The notes beneath the pieces were generated by a model. That model was not told the DNA's origin. It searched no databases and saw only the letters and a program-made list of their open reading frames with translations. A stretch of 64,000 bases of DNA from assembly GCA_964606325.1 (NCBI GenBank), contig CAZSGE010000005.1, positions 62,001 through 126,000 on the forward strand, read 5' to 3'. Position numbers and translations under genes: made by a program. The stretch is from Berkiella sp964606325. Lineage in GTDB: Bacteria > Pseudomonadota > Gammaproteobacteria > Berkiellales > Berkiellaceae. Positions 53,276-61,734 of the stretch are shown here, one piece after another (position 1 is the stretch's first letter; the number at the start of each line of letters is the position of its first letter).

Positions 53276-53626
53276 ACAAATTCCTTTAAAAATAATTATT
53301 CCATTTTGAGACTATATCGTTAATTTAAGAGTAAATCTTCTTTCAGTAACTACAATTTTGAGAAAGAATGAAATCTACTTAACCCACTGGCTATACTATC
53401 TAGCAAAATGACTTCTACATGAATTTTAAGTTGATATTGGTGGTTATAACTCGTTTGACTTGATGTAAATTCACGAGAATTTGGAGTTATGACAAGAGCG
53501 TTAAGTTTAAAAGAAATTGGCACAGTGGTAGGCACAGCAGGTGCTGCTATTCATGACGTTCTAAGATACTACGATCTCTGAAAAAATAATGCTTGCTGCT
53601 GATATTTAACAGCAGCAAGCATTCAA
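53276..53626. other. Intergenic region at the right end of the metal island
   Basis: 351 bases. The left part should hold the promoter of the copper-oxidase operon. On the plus strand, 53489-53581 is a 30-codon frame with a TGGAGT site (MTRALSLKEIGTVVGTAGAA... VLRYYDL) that faintly recalls the start of a MerR-type regulator and could be a remnant. The strong hairpin at 53588-53623 follows. Confidence 0.35.
53588..53623 (-). terminator. Intrinsic terminator of the outer-membrane protein gene
   Basis: AATGCTTGCTGCTG (53588-53601) and CAGCAGCAAGCATT (53610-53623) form a perfect 14-bp stem. On the minus strand it is followed by ATTTTTT, starting 3 bases past the stop of the porin-like gene. Confidence 0.85.
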
Positions 53627-54625
53627 TTAAAACGCTAGAATAAACTCCACATATGGACCTTGCAAGCTCAAATCGCTCGTTGTGCTAGAAATCGGGAAAA
53701 TGCCAGAAGTTGCAGGGAAACCACCTGTAGTTACTGGGCTTGAAGCAACAGTATCGAGCACATTAAAATACTCAGTGAATTTCCAACCCAATTCAATGTT
53801 TAACAAATATATATCTACAAACGTGGTGTAATCAAATCCTAATTTCATATCAACCATCGGCACTAACCGATGATTGGTGTTTTTAGCATTGGTCTCATGA
53901 AGTCCCAAATTAATTTCGTTATCAAAAAATGTTGAAGAAGCATCGATATCACCAAATAATAATGCTGCCCCTAGGTACCCGACCAAACTAAATTGCGGTG
54001 TCATAAAGTAATTGGCACTCAACCCCATATTGGGCCCAATACCATTAAATTTACTTTCAAAATTTTCAAATATAACCGTTCCGGATGGATGTGTGATGGT
54101 TGTATAAAAATCTTCTTTTACTTGTGCCCAACGCAAACCGATAAATGGATGCAACACAAGACAAGATTGCACAGGTATAAATTGTCCCCCAACAAGATCG
54201 ATTTGATCAACATGGGTAGAAAAACTGCCCGTCACTGCGCTGCCGAAAATATTTGTTGGATCACCATTGATGATGGGGAAGATAGCATCCGCTGAGGCAT
54301 CTGAATCCACAGCATCATTACGAATATGGCTATATCGAAGTGCAATATCATTAACACCATTTTTAGCGATATAGCCTATTTGCGCTCCCCAACCCCAATC
54401 ATATTCAGGAGAAAAATTATCCACTATCCCTGTAAAGCTATTTTGAGAGATATTGAGTACGCCGCGCGAACCATAATCAAATTCACCATTTGAGGAAGCG
54501 TTTTGCAAGTAAAATCCTGTGGCGCCCACAAAAAATTTATCTGCTAAGTTATTTGAGCTAGGAATTCTTGCCTGCGTACTGTTGGCTACACAAAGCATAG
54601 CTAATGCTGCTAGTGTTCGCTTCAT
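53627..54625 (-). CDS. Legionella-type major outer-membrane protein (Lpg1974/MOMP family porin)
   Basis: 332 residues, signal peptide MKRTLAALAMLCVANSTQA and a beta-barrel ending in Phe (GPYVEFILAF). The pattern KFFVGATGFYLQNASSNGEF, WGWGAQIGYIAKNGVNDIAL, LHPFIGLRWAQVKEDFY and VGYLGAALLFGDID is that of the Legionella major outer-membrane protein family (PF05150). Family members form pores and are the most abundant outer-membrane proteins, often in many paralogues. The gene stands alone with its own strong terminator. This family is a main pointer to Legionellales. Confidence 0.9.
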   Translation of the reverse strand: MKRTLAALAMLCVANSTQARIPSSNNLADKFFVGATGFYLQNASSNGEFDYGSRGVLNISQNSFTGIVDNFSPEYDWGWGAQIGYIAKNGVNDIALRYSHIRNDAVDSDASADAIFPIINGDPTNIFGSAVTGSFSTHVDQIDLVGGQFIPVQSCLVLHPFIGLRWAQVKEDFYTTITHPSGTVIFENFESKFNGIGPNMGLSANYFMTPQFSLVGYLGAALLFGDIDASSTFFDNEINLGLHETNAKNTNHRLVPMVDMKLGFDYTTFVDIYLLNIELGWKFTEYFNVLDTVASSPVTTGGFPATSGIFPISSTTSDLSLQGPYVEFILAF

Positions 54626-54855
54626 AGGGTGATATCCTTATACCAAGTAAACCATGAAAAAATCCTATAAGATCTCATCGATATTACAGAGGGCAGTATA
54701 AATATTCAATGCTGGTGGATTAACTTTTGTTGTAGGATTTAAACCATTTTAATCGCCGCAAAAAATGAAATTTCTCTCTTTACGCATTTGCGTTATAATT
54801 TGCTCTGCCGATTCTTCAGTGTTAACTAACAAAACTTCCATTTGGAAAATGTAAA

Positions 54856-55587
54856 ATGAAAAATATTCTGCAAAAAACAGCGCTTTTGTCTTTATGCTTG
54901 CTCCCTTTTTGTGTTTTGGCTCATCCATTTCTCACCGGTGAGGCCTCAACGGTTCCTTACAAAGAGTGGGAATTTGAATTAAATAGCACGCTTGTTTTTG
55001 CAAAAAACGGCCCTGATGAACAAGGGGTGGTCTTTGAAACCAGATATGGTTTGTTGTCGAGAGTCGAGCTATTTTTAGAAATGGGCTATGGACATGTTTC
55101 TAAAGATAGACAAAATGAAATCCCTTCCTTAAATGGCGTGGGTGATTCTGAAGTAGGCTTTAAATATCGTTTTTTAGATGAGTGTGCTATAGGGCCTAAA
55201 GTCGCCATTGTGCCTCGCCTCGGTATCCCCACAGGTAGCAACGATGTAGGCAACAGTAGAGCCTGGTTTGAACTACCTATTTGGCTTGAAAAGAATTGGG
55301 GAGATTTTTCCACCTCCGGTGGTGCAGGAAGGGTTTTTAATGATGCCACCGACGCCAAAAGTTATACTTTTGCAGGTTGGAAAATACGCTATGATATTAC
55401 CGAAGATCTTAATATGGGTGCCGAATTTTACTACCAAGGCAAAGACAGTGATGACAATCGTGATGTAAGCATTGTTAATCTGGGTAGTGTTTATAAATTG
55501 AATGAAACTTTTAATTTACAGCTTGGACTTGGACACAGTGTTCATGGTGATGATCAAACGATTGTTTATCTAGGCTTAAGCACTTAA
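54856..55587 (+). CDS. Outer-membrane beta-barrel protein (MetA-pathway-of-phenol-degradation-like)
   Basis: 243 residues: signal peptide (LQKTALLSLCLLPFCVLA), mature start HPFLTGEASTVPYKEWEFEL, then alternating strands (GDSEVGFKYRFLDECAIGPK, VPRLGIPTGSN, SYTFAGWKIRYDITEDLNMG) and a final short strand, IVYLGLST. This matches the transporter-like outer-membrane barrels grouped under the phenol-degradation MetA family name, whose true roles are mostly unknown. Monocistronic, upstream promoter region A+T-rich, terminator-like hairpin after it. Confidence 0.75.
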   Translation: MKNILQKTALLSLCLLPFCVLAHPFLTGEASTVPYKEWEFELNSTLVFAKNGPDEQGVVFETRYGLLSRVELFLEMGYGHVSKDRQNEIPSLNGVGDSEVGFKYRFLDECAIGPKVAIVPRLGIPTGSNDVGNSRAWFELPIWLEKNWGDFSTSGGAGRVFNDATDAKSYTFAGWKIRYDITEDLNMGAEFYYQGKDSDDNRDVSIVNLGSVYKLNETFNLQLGLGHSVHGDDQTIVYLGLST

Positions 55588-55590
55588 CGT

Positions 55591-55612
55591 AAGGGGTGCG
55601 TATGCACCCTTT
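55591..55612 (+). terminator. Terminator-like hairpin after the barrel protein
   Basis: AAGGGGTGC and GCACCCTT form a stem around GTAT, with one bulge, followed by TTATAACTT, just past the stop codon. Confidence 0.5.
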
Positions 55613-55644
55613 ATAACTTCTTCCGAATCAATATCATGCGAACA

Positions 55645-56490
55645 TTACTTCGTTCGCTTTCTAGCGCTGAATTTATTTGTAAGATCATCATCTGTATTTT
55701 CTCTTTTAACATCTAAAGCTTTGAGCCTGGGTTTGATTATTCCAGAGGGTCTTAGATACGGCGACGTAGGCTCCTCATCACTTATTTGCTTTTCTTGGAC
55801 AAGAGGTGCACGCAAAAATTGATTCAGGGTTTCGCTGGTTAAAGGGTTAGCAATAGCGTGATTGATTTTTTGATTAAGCTCACTCATTGCAAGATTAAAT
55901 GCCGCTAGCTTTTCACCAAACGTAATTAACGCTTCGCTAGACTTATTTTGCAATTTTTTTTCAGTATCTTTACTTAGCTCCCGACCCAATAAAGCGTACC
56001 TAGGTAATCGCTGGATTGGGCTAATAAATATTGAATCTAAAGAACCAATTTCGGGAAACCCCTGCGCTATTTTACCAATTTGAATTTGCTTAAATTTTTC
56101 TTCCAACAACTTTGGAAACATCAAGCCTTGTCGGATAGAAATGTAATGAATGTAGCTGTCAGATAGTTTACAAATCGCTGTTTGCCATAACAAGGGATCG
56201 CCTTGGTACAAGGCCGACAAAACATCCATCTGCATTTTTTGTATCTGGTTTAAGCTGTTATACAAATAGCGAAAGCTATCCTTTGACATATCATTTTCTG
56301 AATGTTTATATTTTTTACTCGTATAAACACTCAACAAGGTTTCAATATCTTCCTCATTAAGATAATTCAAAAAATTATTGATGTAGTTTATTTCACTGGT
56401 GATAAGTTCTTTATAATATGGATCTTCATCTGAAGATAAACCACTTACCTTCAAGGCATCATGATATTGAAGATTGTTGAAGCTTAACAT
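55645..56490 (-). CDS. RhoGEF (Dbl-homology)-like protein, candidate secreted effector
   Basis: The start at 56490 has GAGGAGGTGG just upstream; the longer ORF start lacks it. About 281 residues, all-helical, no signal peptide. Residues ~25-44 (YYKELITSEINYINNFLNYL) resemble conserved region 1 of eukaryotic RhoGEF (DH) domains, and SPIQRLPRYALLGREL (~157-172) is an excellent match to conserved region 3 (P-Q-R-x-x-RY-x-LL--L), the exchange-factor signature. The last ~50 residues are polar, with Lys/Arg/Glu, like a C-terminal type IV secretion signal. It would activate host Rho GTPases if delivered. Biochemical action is inferred from motif only. It lies alone, 101 bases after nudC. Confidence 0.75.
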   Translation of the reverse strand: MLSFNNLQYHDALKVSGLSSDEDPYYKELITSEINYINNFLNYLNEEDIETLLSVYTSKKYKHSENDMSKDSFRYLYNSLNQIQKMQMDVLSALYQGDPLLWQTAICKLSDSYIHYISIRQGLMFPKLLEEKFKQIQIGKIAQGFPEIGSLDSIFISPIQRLPRYALLGRELSKDTEKKLQNKSSEALITFGEKLAAFNLAMSELNQKINHAIANPLTSETLNQFLRAPLVQEKQISDEEPTSPYLRPSGIIKPRLKALDVKRENTDDDLTNKFSARKRTK

Positions 56491-56591
56491 ACACCACCTC
56501 CTCGACACATACTTAAGTATTAGATCAAGGTAGGTCAGAATTCATCTGGTAGTTTTGTCAGGTGAATAGGCTTACAAGCGATAGGATGTCG

Positions 56592-57407
56592 CTACAAACT
56601 ATGAATAACGCTTTCGATAAGCCTTCTTGAAATACTTGCACTGGGCGGCAACAGAGGCAATGTTTCTTTATTAAACCAACCTGCCGCCTCAATTTCGTTG
56701 TGATCAATAACAACTTCTCCAGATGCATATTTTGCTTTGAAAGCAATCATGAAACTATCTGGAAATGGCCAAGTTTGCGTCCCAAAGTATTCTAAATCTG
56801 AAATATTCACACCGAGCTCTTCTTTTACTTCTCGTATTGCGGTCATTTCAGCGGTTTCTCCTAGCTCTACAAATCCAGCCACCGCACTAAACATACCTGG
56901 TTTAAAGTGGTGCGAACGGGCAAGCAATATTTCCTTTTCACGATAAATTAAAACCATCACAGCTGGTGACATTTTTGGAAAAATTGATGAATGACAGCGT
57001 TCACATTTTTTTTCTACCGAATTGATTGATTTGCTTAAGGGATGACTACATCTTCCACAAAATTGCGAATTGAGATCCCAATTTAACCAATGATATGCTT
57101 TTAATATCTGAGTTTGGATGACTGCATCCGCCTGCGCCAAATAGGATTTTACCGGTAAGATACCAAACCCTTGGGAAGCTAATTCTTCCTCATTTAACGA
57201 GGTATGACAATTTAGCGCAAGAACATTCTCATGAAGGTGGGCAGCATGAACAGTGGGAGACAATAGATTTAGCGTTGAAGAAATTATCAATAAGGGCTCT
57301 TTTGATTCAAGCGAAATCATGATCCCTTGCTCAAAGAAAATAAATCCGTAATTTTCTCTATATTGTGCAAGTATGTCATGAGCGTTGCGCTGATTTTCAA
57401 AGTACAT
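56592..57407 (-). CDS. nudC: NADH/NAD+ pyrophosphatase (RNA deNADding Nudix enzyme)
   Basis: 271 residues. The zinc ribbon is complete: CGRC (116-119 region) and CERC, followed by FPKMSPAVMVLI. The Nudix box GFVELGETAEMTAIREVKEELG binds metal, and TQTWPFPDSFMIAF is the NudC-specific SQPWPFPxS motif, here with Thr for Ser and Thr for Pro. It hydrolyses NADH/NAD+ to NMN and AMP and removes NAD caps from RNA. On the same strand as the RhoGEF-like gene, 101 bases upstream. Confidence 0.93.
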   Translation of the reverse strand: MYFENQRNAHDILAQYRENYGFIFFEQGIMISLESKEPLLIISSTLNLLSPTVHAAHLHENVLALNCHTSLNEEELASQGFGILPVKSYLAQADAVIQTQILKAYHWLNWDLNSQFCGRCSHPLSKSINSVEKKCERCHSSIFPKMSPAVMVLIYREKEILLARSHHFKPGMFSAVAGFVELGETAEMTAIREVKEELGVNISDLEYFGTQTWPFPDSFMIAFKAKYASGEVVIDHNEIEAAGWFNKETLPLLPPSASISRRLIESVIHSL

Positions 57408-57636
57408 AATTTACGCTTTTTTTAATGATATCACATTCATCTTACACCATGAATTAGGCTCATCCAACAGTCCTTCCAACAAATTATTATTTTCAAAAAA
57501 AGCAATGCCATTGATGTCTTGCTAACAATAAAATGGAGGCGATACACGCAAATATGCTGGTATTTTCAAACAAATTGACTACACCCCCCCGACCCTATAT
57601 GATGGCTTTCTTTCTAACTAACTTGGCAGTGGTTTG

Positions 57637-57795
57637 ATGAAAACCTATCTGATTTTAGCGCTATTTAGCTTCATATTTCTCACAGGCTGTGCTCATACTG
57701 TGCCTAAAAGCGAATTTATGAAAAATACACCCACCCAAGTAAAAATTGGCAAACTCCCCTATTCCAATGAAACCGGTCTGCTTTACGATATCTAG
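57637..57795 (+). CDS. Very small lipoprotein
   Basis: 52 residues, below usual length limits. MKTYLILALFSFIFLTGCAH is a clean lipoprotein signal (lipobox LTGC), followed by a short polar peptide (TVPKSEFMKNTPTQVKIG, ETGLLYDI). The upstream site is weak (GGCAGTGG). It may be a small envelope lipoprotein or the start of a truncated gene; no stop-free extension follows. Lies between nudC and the hydrolase gene. Confidence 0.5.
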   Translation: MKTYLILALFSFIFLTGCAHTVPKSEFMKNTPTQVKIGKLPYSNETGLLYDI

Positions 57796-57924
57796 ACATA
57801 AGATAAAAGCGTTCAATTCATTGGTATTCTCGTCATAGTAAAGCTATTTTTAAAGCATAATTAGCATAATCTTGTACTATACAAAATAGCAACTTAGCTG
57901 CCTGAACATTCATGGGAGTTAACC

Positions 57925-58752
57925 ATGGCGCACTTAAGCCTGGGTGATAGTCGTTTTTATTATGAACTTCATGGAAATGGAGCACTCTTGGTATTAATTG
58001 CCGGTTATTCTTGTGATCATACTTTTTGGGAAGGCATGCTCTCTGAGCTTACATCGCACTTTCAAGTATTAATTTTCGATAATCGTGGTATTGGACAAAC
58101 GCAATCGCCTAATGGTGATATCTCTATAGAACAAATGGCAGATGATACCATCGCTATCCTTGCGGCATTAAAACTCAAAAATCCAATCATTCTTGGTCAA
58201 TCCATGGGTGGCGCAATAGCGCAAGCTGTCGCAAGAAAAATGGGCAATCAAATAAGTAAATTAATCATCCTCAATTCTGTTTCCAAGTTTAGCATTGTTG
58301 CACAACTTGTTATTGAAAATGCGATAAAGATGCAAATTGAACAAGTGTCTATCGATCTTGTTATCGATGTTTGTTCGCCTTGGTTTTATTCTTCAAATTT
58401 TCTTGCAGATAAACAGAATATGGAAACATTGAAAGCGGCCATCAAACAAAACCCTTTTCCCCAGAGTGTTGCAGATCAAACAAGGCATTATCATGCCATC
58501 TGTGAGTTTGACTCAAGACCTTGGGTAACAAAGATATCAGTACCAACTTTGGTGCTCATAGCCAAAGAGGATATCATTTGTACGCCAACCCAATCGCTGA
58601 CACTTGCCATGCAGATTAAAGGCGCCCAAGTTATTGCTTTGCCTGGCGGACACTCAACTCCCACAGAGGCACCCCTAGAGGCAAACAAAGCTATTCTTTC
58701 ATTTTTGAAAAATGCCACCATGAACTCACACCAGAAATTAAGCTCATTATAA
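57925..58752 (+). CDS. Alpha/beta-fold hydrolase
   Basis: 275 residues. IAGYSCDHTFWEGM carries the oxyanion-loop residues, FDNRGIGQTQSP is typical of the epoxide-hydrolase/esterase branch, GQSMGG has nucleophile Ser93, KEDIICTP the acid and PGGHSTP the His. GGGAGTTAACC precedes the ATG. It stands alone before a strong hairpin. An esterase, lactonase or similar activity is possible; nearby LuxR paralogue 2 on the opposite strand gives no proof that it acts on a signal. Confidence 0.9.
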   Translation: MAHLSLGDSRFYYELHGNGALLVLIAGYSCDHTFWEGMLSELTSHFQVLIFDNRGIGQTQSPNGDISIEQMADDTIAILAALKLKNPIILGQSMGGAIAQAVARKMGNQISKLIILNSVSKFSIVAQLVIENAIKMQIEQVSIDLVIDVCSPWFYSSNFLADKQNMETLKAAIKQNPFPQSVADQTRHYHAICEFDSRPWVTKISVPTLVLIAKEDIICTPTQSLTLAMQIKGAQVIALPGGHSTPTEAPLEANKAILSFLKNATMNSHQKLSSL

Positions 58753-58778
58753 ATGTGGGATTGAGAGGATCTGCATCT

Positions 58779-58807
58779 CCTACCCAAAATAAGTTATTCT
58801 GGGTAGG
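58779..58807. terminator. Hairpin between hydrolase and LuxR genes
   Basis: CCTACCCAAAATAA (58779-58792) pairs with TTATTCTGGGTAGG (58794-58807) with one mismatch and a tiny loop, between convergent genes. No clear U-tract; probably a shared transcript end. Confidence 0.5.
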
Positions 58808-58846
58808 AAGCCTGGGATAAACTTGAGAGATAATTCAGTTTCGCTT

Positions 58847-59656
58847 TCAGTTGGGTAATGTTATCGCTAGATCTAATGACTGCATGGAGTAGGCGCATGA
58901 AATCAAACCATGGCGCTCGGCAAGTGCAATGAGCTCACTCTTATTTTCGCAATTCAGTTTTTGCTTTAACCGTGCAATATACATATTCACAGATGAGGGT
59001 GACAATTTTAATAACTCACTGATCTCAAGCATAGAATGTCCTTTAATCAATAAAAAATAGCATTGACGCTCTCGATTAGAAAGCTGCTGTATTGGCCCGA
59101 ATAACCATTGTTGTGGCTCTTGCAGCAATTTTTTGTTTGTCTTATCGAGCTTGTCTTGCATTATCATACCATTTGAATATAAAATCGTTTCCTGCTCTCC
59201 TTCAAGAATGATTTTCCTAGCTTCTTGCTCGAAATAAGCGCCAAAGCCTTTCAGTAAATTAAGATTATTTAACAGAAAAGCTTCACTTTTGCATGAATCC
59301 GATCGCATTCCAAAAGCAATGGTGATAGTTTTCTCTTTACTGTGCTCAAGATGTAAAATGCCTTTGCCAATCCCAAGTGAATTTGCAACATCTATCATCC
59401 CTTTTGCGCTACAATGCTCCCAGAAATACCAACCACTATCGTGGCTAAACTGACACATGGGAAATTCTTGGGAAAACCAAGCACTGTAAAAATCGGCGTT
59501 TGTGTGCAAAGTAAATCCGGTTTTATTGGGATAAGAAACAGTATAATTAAAATAGTGAATATCATGCTTTGACTCTAGTGGTTTTAGCAATGTGCTTACG
59601 AATCCTTGTGCTCTATGTGAAACATGATTATCTGGAATAGCAGTTGTGCATATCAC
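58847..59656 (-). CDS. Orphan LuxR-type transcriptional regulator 2
   Basis: 269 residues, paralogue of the regulator at 10271-11059. The start is GTG (59654-59656). The N-terminal domain keeps the same skeleton (DIHYFNYTVSYPNKTGFTLH, FPMCQFSHDSGWYFWEH), and the C-terminal LuxR helix-turn-helix is at about 190-246 (QLSNRERQCYFLLIKGHSML, MYIARLKQKLNCENKSEL). No receiver domain and no autoinducer synthase in view. The shared aromatic core could form a pocket for an aromatic or fatty ligand, possibly host-derived, by analogy with solo LuxR proteins; that is inference. Confidence 0.85.
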   Translation of the reverse strand: MICTTAIPDNHVSHRAQGFVSTLLKPLESKHDIHYFNYTVSYPNKTGFTLHTNADFYSAWFSQEFPMCQFSHDSGWYFWEHCSAKGMIDVANSLGIGKGILHLEHSKEKTITIAFGMRSDSCKSEAFLLNNLNLLKGFGAYFEQEARKIILEGEQETILYSNGMIMQDKLDKTNKKLLQEPQQWLFGPIQQLSNRERQCYFLLIKGHSMLEISELLKLSPSSVNMYIARLKQKLNCENKSELIALAERHGLISCAYSMQSLDLAITLPN

Positions 59657-60017
59657 CTTAATAGCCCCTACATCAAATTTTGCGGGTTGAAAGTTCAGTT
59701 GCCATGGTAATTTATGACATAGATCATCACAATACTTTCTATCGATTCAAAACATCAATTTATCTATATTTAATTGGCAACCGTTTTAATTTCTATTATC
59801 TTGTCGTGTTTTATGCGTCTTTTTCACTGTTACTGATAAAGCTTCCTTTACTTACTCTATCCAATACCGTCAATCCCACCATTCATCAACCGGCAAAAAT
59901 CAATGGCTTAGCATCCTATACTATACTTTTCATAATATTCACCTAACATAGATGTGCCAATAATGACAGCGCTGCAAATACCTATAGCAATCCGTTTTTT
60001 TAAGAAGCGAGGTTAGC
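59657..60017. other. Intergenic region between divergent LuxR 2 and DUF3302 genes
   Basis: 361 bases, A+T-rich, carrying promoters for both outward genes. An 88-codon plus-strand frame (59680-59946) has no ribosome-binding site or domain and is not supported. Nothing else was recognised. Confidence 0.4.
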
Positions 60018-60497
60018 GTGTTACTAGATTATTTTGCTCTTGGTTTGTTATTTTTTGTTGGCATTGTTTTGTTTTATGGCGTGATAGCTATTCATGATAT
60101 TCCGTATGAAATTGCAAAAGCCCGTAAACACCCTCAGCAAGATGCTTTACATGTTGCCGGTTGGATAAGTTTATTCACTTTGCATACAATATGGCCATTT
60201 TTATGGATTTGGGCGACATTATATCGAGAGGACCGAGGATGGGGCTTTCTTCAAGAAGATCCACAAAAACATAAATTGAATGAGTTAATTTCTCAGATTT
60301 CAATAATCCAAACCAAGCTTGAATTATTTGTTAATGACCATGAAAAAATCCAGTCTATTGAAAAAGAATTTCTCCAATTATCACTAAACGCCACCAACCA
60401 AAATGCGAAACTTCAAGAATCGTTGGCTCGAATAGAAAGTGAAATCGCCAGTATTAAGCTTAAGTTCATTCAATCGAGCGCATCTAAAAAGGATTAG
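60018..60497 (+). CDS. DUF3302 inner-membrane protein (YiaW-like)
   Basis: 159 residues. The start is GTG with GCGAGG 5 bases before. Two helices (YFALGLLFFVGIVLFYGV; WISLFTLHTIWPFLWIWATL) flank IHDIPYEIAKARKHPQQDAL, the DUF3302 signature. A coiled-coil tail follows (LQESLARIESEIASIKLKF). It is linked to the next HlyD-type gene (4-base gap), the same pairing as E. coli yiaW-yiaV. Its tail could contact the adaptor. Substrate unknown. Confidence 0.88.
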   Translation: MLLDYFALGLLFFVGIVLFYGVIAIHDIPYEIAKARKHPQQDALHVAGWISLFTLHTIWPFLWIWATLYREDRGWGFLQEDPQKHKLNELISQISIIQTKLELFVNDHEKIQSIEKEFLQLSLNATNQNAKLQESLARIESEIASIKLKFIQSSASKKD

Positions 60498-60501
60498 CGT
60501 C

Positions 60502-61461
60502 ATGGATTTGTTACTTATTCTTACCTATACCGCTTTATGCATAGCAATATTTAAAATCTTCAGAATCCCTTTAAATAAATGGACCGTACCGACGGCAGTG
60601 CTTGGTGGTGCGGTACTAATAGGTGGATTATTGGTTTTAATGAATTATAACCACCCATATTCAGAATTGAGTCGTGAATATTTTATAACGATACCAATAG
60701 TACCATCAGTGACAGGTAGGGTAATATCTGTACCAGTTACTCCTAATGTGCCCCTCAAAAAAGGGGATATTTTGTTCCAATTAGATCAAGCCCCCTTTAA
60801 ATATAAGCTTGATTCTATTCAAGCCCAATTAACCTCTGCCACGGAAGATATCCGACGAGCAAAAGAATTGGTTGCAAGAAATGCCATGTCAATAAGAGAT
60901 AAAGATTTAGCGCAAGCCCGCTTTGATCAACTTACCGCAGAAAAAGCGAGCGCTCAATATGACTTAGATCAAACTACGGTTAGAGCATCAACAGATGGCT
61001 ATGTGACGCAAGTCATCGTTCGCCCAGGTATGATAGCAACATCAATCCCCGTTCGCCCATTAATGATTTTTGTACACAACGAAGAACATGCTTTTGTAGG
61101 CTGGTTTAGGCAAAATAGTTTATTACGCTTAACGGTCGGCGATAGTGCAGAAGTGACTTATGATGCTATCCCAGGCGTAATTTTTAGTGGAAAAGTGAAA
61201 TTGATCATGCCCGTGTTAGCCGAAGGACAAGTCATCGCTAGCGGACAGCTATTAGGTACAGATGACATCACACATGCAGGTAGAGTTCCTGTGATCATCG
61301 AAATTGATGATCCCAATTTTGAAAAATACCATGGTATTCTTCCTGGTGGTGCAGCTGGCCAAGCTGCCGTTTATAGCAAACATTTTCACCATGTCGCGAT
61401 TATGCGCAAAATCTTGCTGAGAATGGCGTCGTGGATGAACTACCTATTCCCATTCCACTGA
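60502..61461 (+). CDS. HlyD-family membrane adaptor (YiaV-like)
   Basis: The start at 60502 follows AAAGGA and comes 4 bases after the DUF3302 stop; a longer in-frame start would lie inside that gene. About 319 residues: two N-terminal helices (LLLILTYTALCIAIF; TAVLGGAVLIGGLLVLMNY), then the membrane-fusion repeats (PSVTGRVISVPVTPNVPLKKGDILF, TTVRASTDGYVTQVIVRPGM). It should pair with DUF3302 and export, or tether, an unknown substrate. No outer-membrane channel gene is beside it. Confidence 0.88.
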   Translation: MDLLLILTYTALCIAIFKIFRIPLNKWTVPTAVLGGAVLIGGLLVLMNYNHPYSELSREYFITIPIVPSVTGRVISVPVTPNVPLKKGDILFQLDQAPFKYKLDSIQAQLTSATEDIRRAKELVARNAMSIRDKDLAQARFDQLTAEKASAQYDLDQTTVRASTDGYVTQVIVRPGMIATSIPVRPLMIFVHNEEHAFVGWFRQNSLLRLTVGDSAEVTYDAIPGVIFSGKVKLIMPVLAEGQVIASGQLLGTDDITHAGRVPVIIEIDDPNFEKYHGILPGGAAGQAAVYSKHFHHVAIMRKILLRMASWMNYLFPFH

Positions 61462-61482
61462 TAAACGTGAATAGCACTAACA

Positions 61483-61507
61483 GGACATCCACATGAGATA
61501 GATGTCC
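61483..61507 (+). terminator. Weak hairpin after the HlyD-type gene
   Basis: GGACATC (61483-61489) and GATGTCC (61501-61507) pair around an 11-base loop, 22 bases past the stop codon. The following bases (ATGTTTATAAA) are only moderately U-rich. Confidence 0.35.
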
Positions 61508-61734
61508 ATGTTTATAAAATATGGTATTAGACTAACAAATAATTTGTATAATACCTGCTCATTATGAGTGTCCTATACGCAATCCTTTCATTGCCGCGCC
61601 ATAATTGTTGTTAAGCTAACAAAATATCATTAAAATGCTTATTTTTTTAAGCATGAAATATCTTCAGATAAGCTACTCAACTAGTTTATGATTTTGTGCT
61701 CAAGGGTTAATCCTAAAGTAGTGAGGAAGTTCCC

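Noticed and set aside
53350..53535. 61-codon minus-strand frame right of the copper operon
   Set aside because: No start context or domain; it lies in a promoter-like gap.
57925..58752. Hydrolase as an acyl-homoserine-lactone-degrading enzyme paired with the LuxR gene
   Set aside because: Only general alpha/beta-hydrolase motifs are present and the genes converge rather than share an operon.
59680..59946. 88-codon frame in the LuxR 2 / DUF3302 gap
   Set aside because: No ribosome-binding site, no recognised domain and strongly A+T-biased hydrophobic composition.
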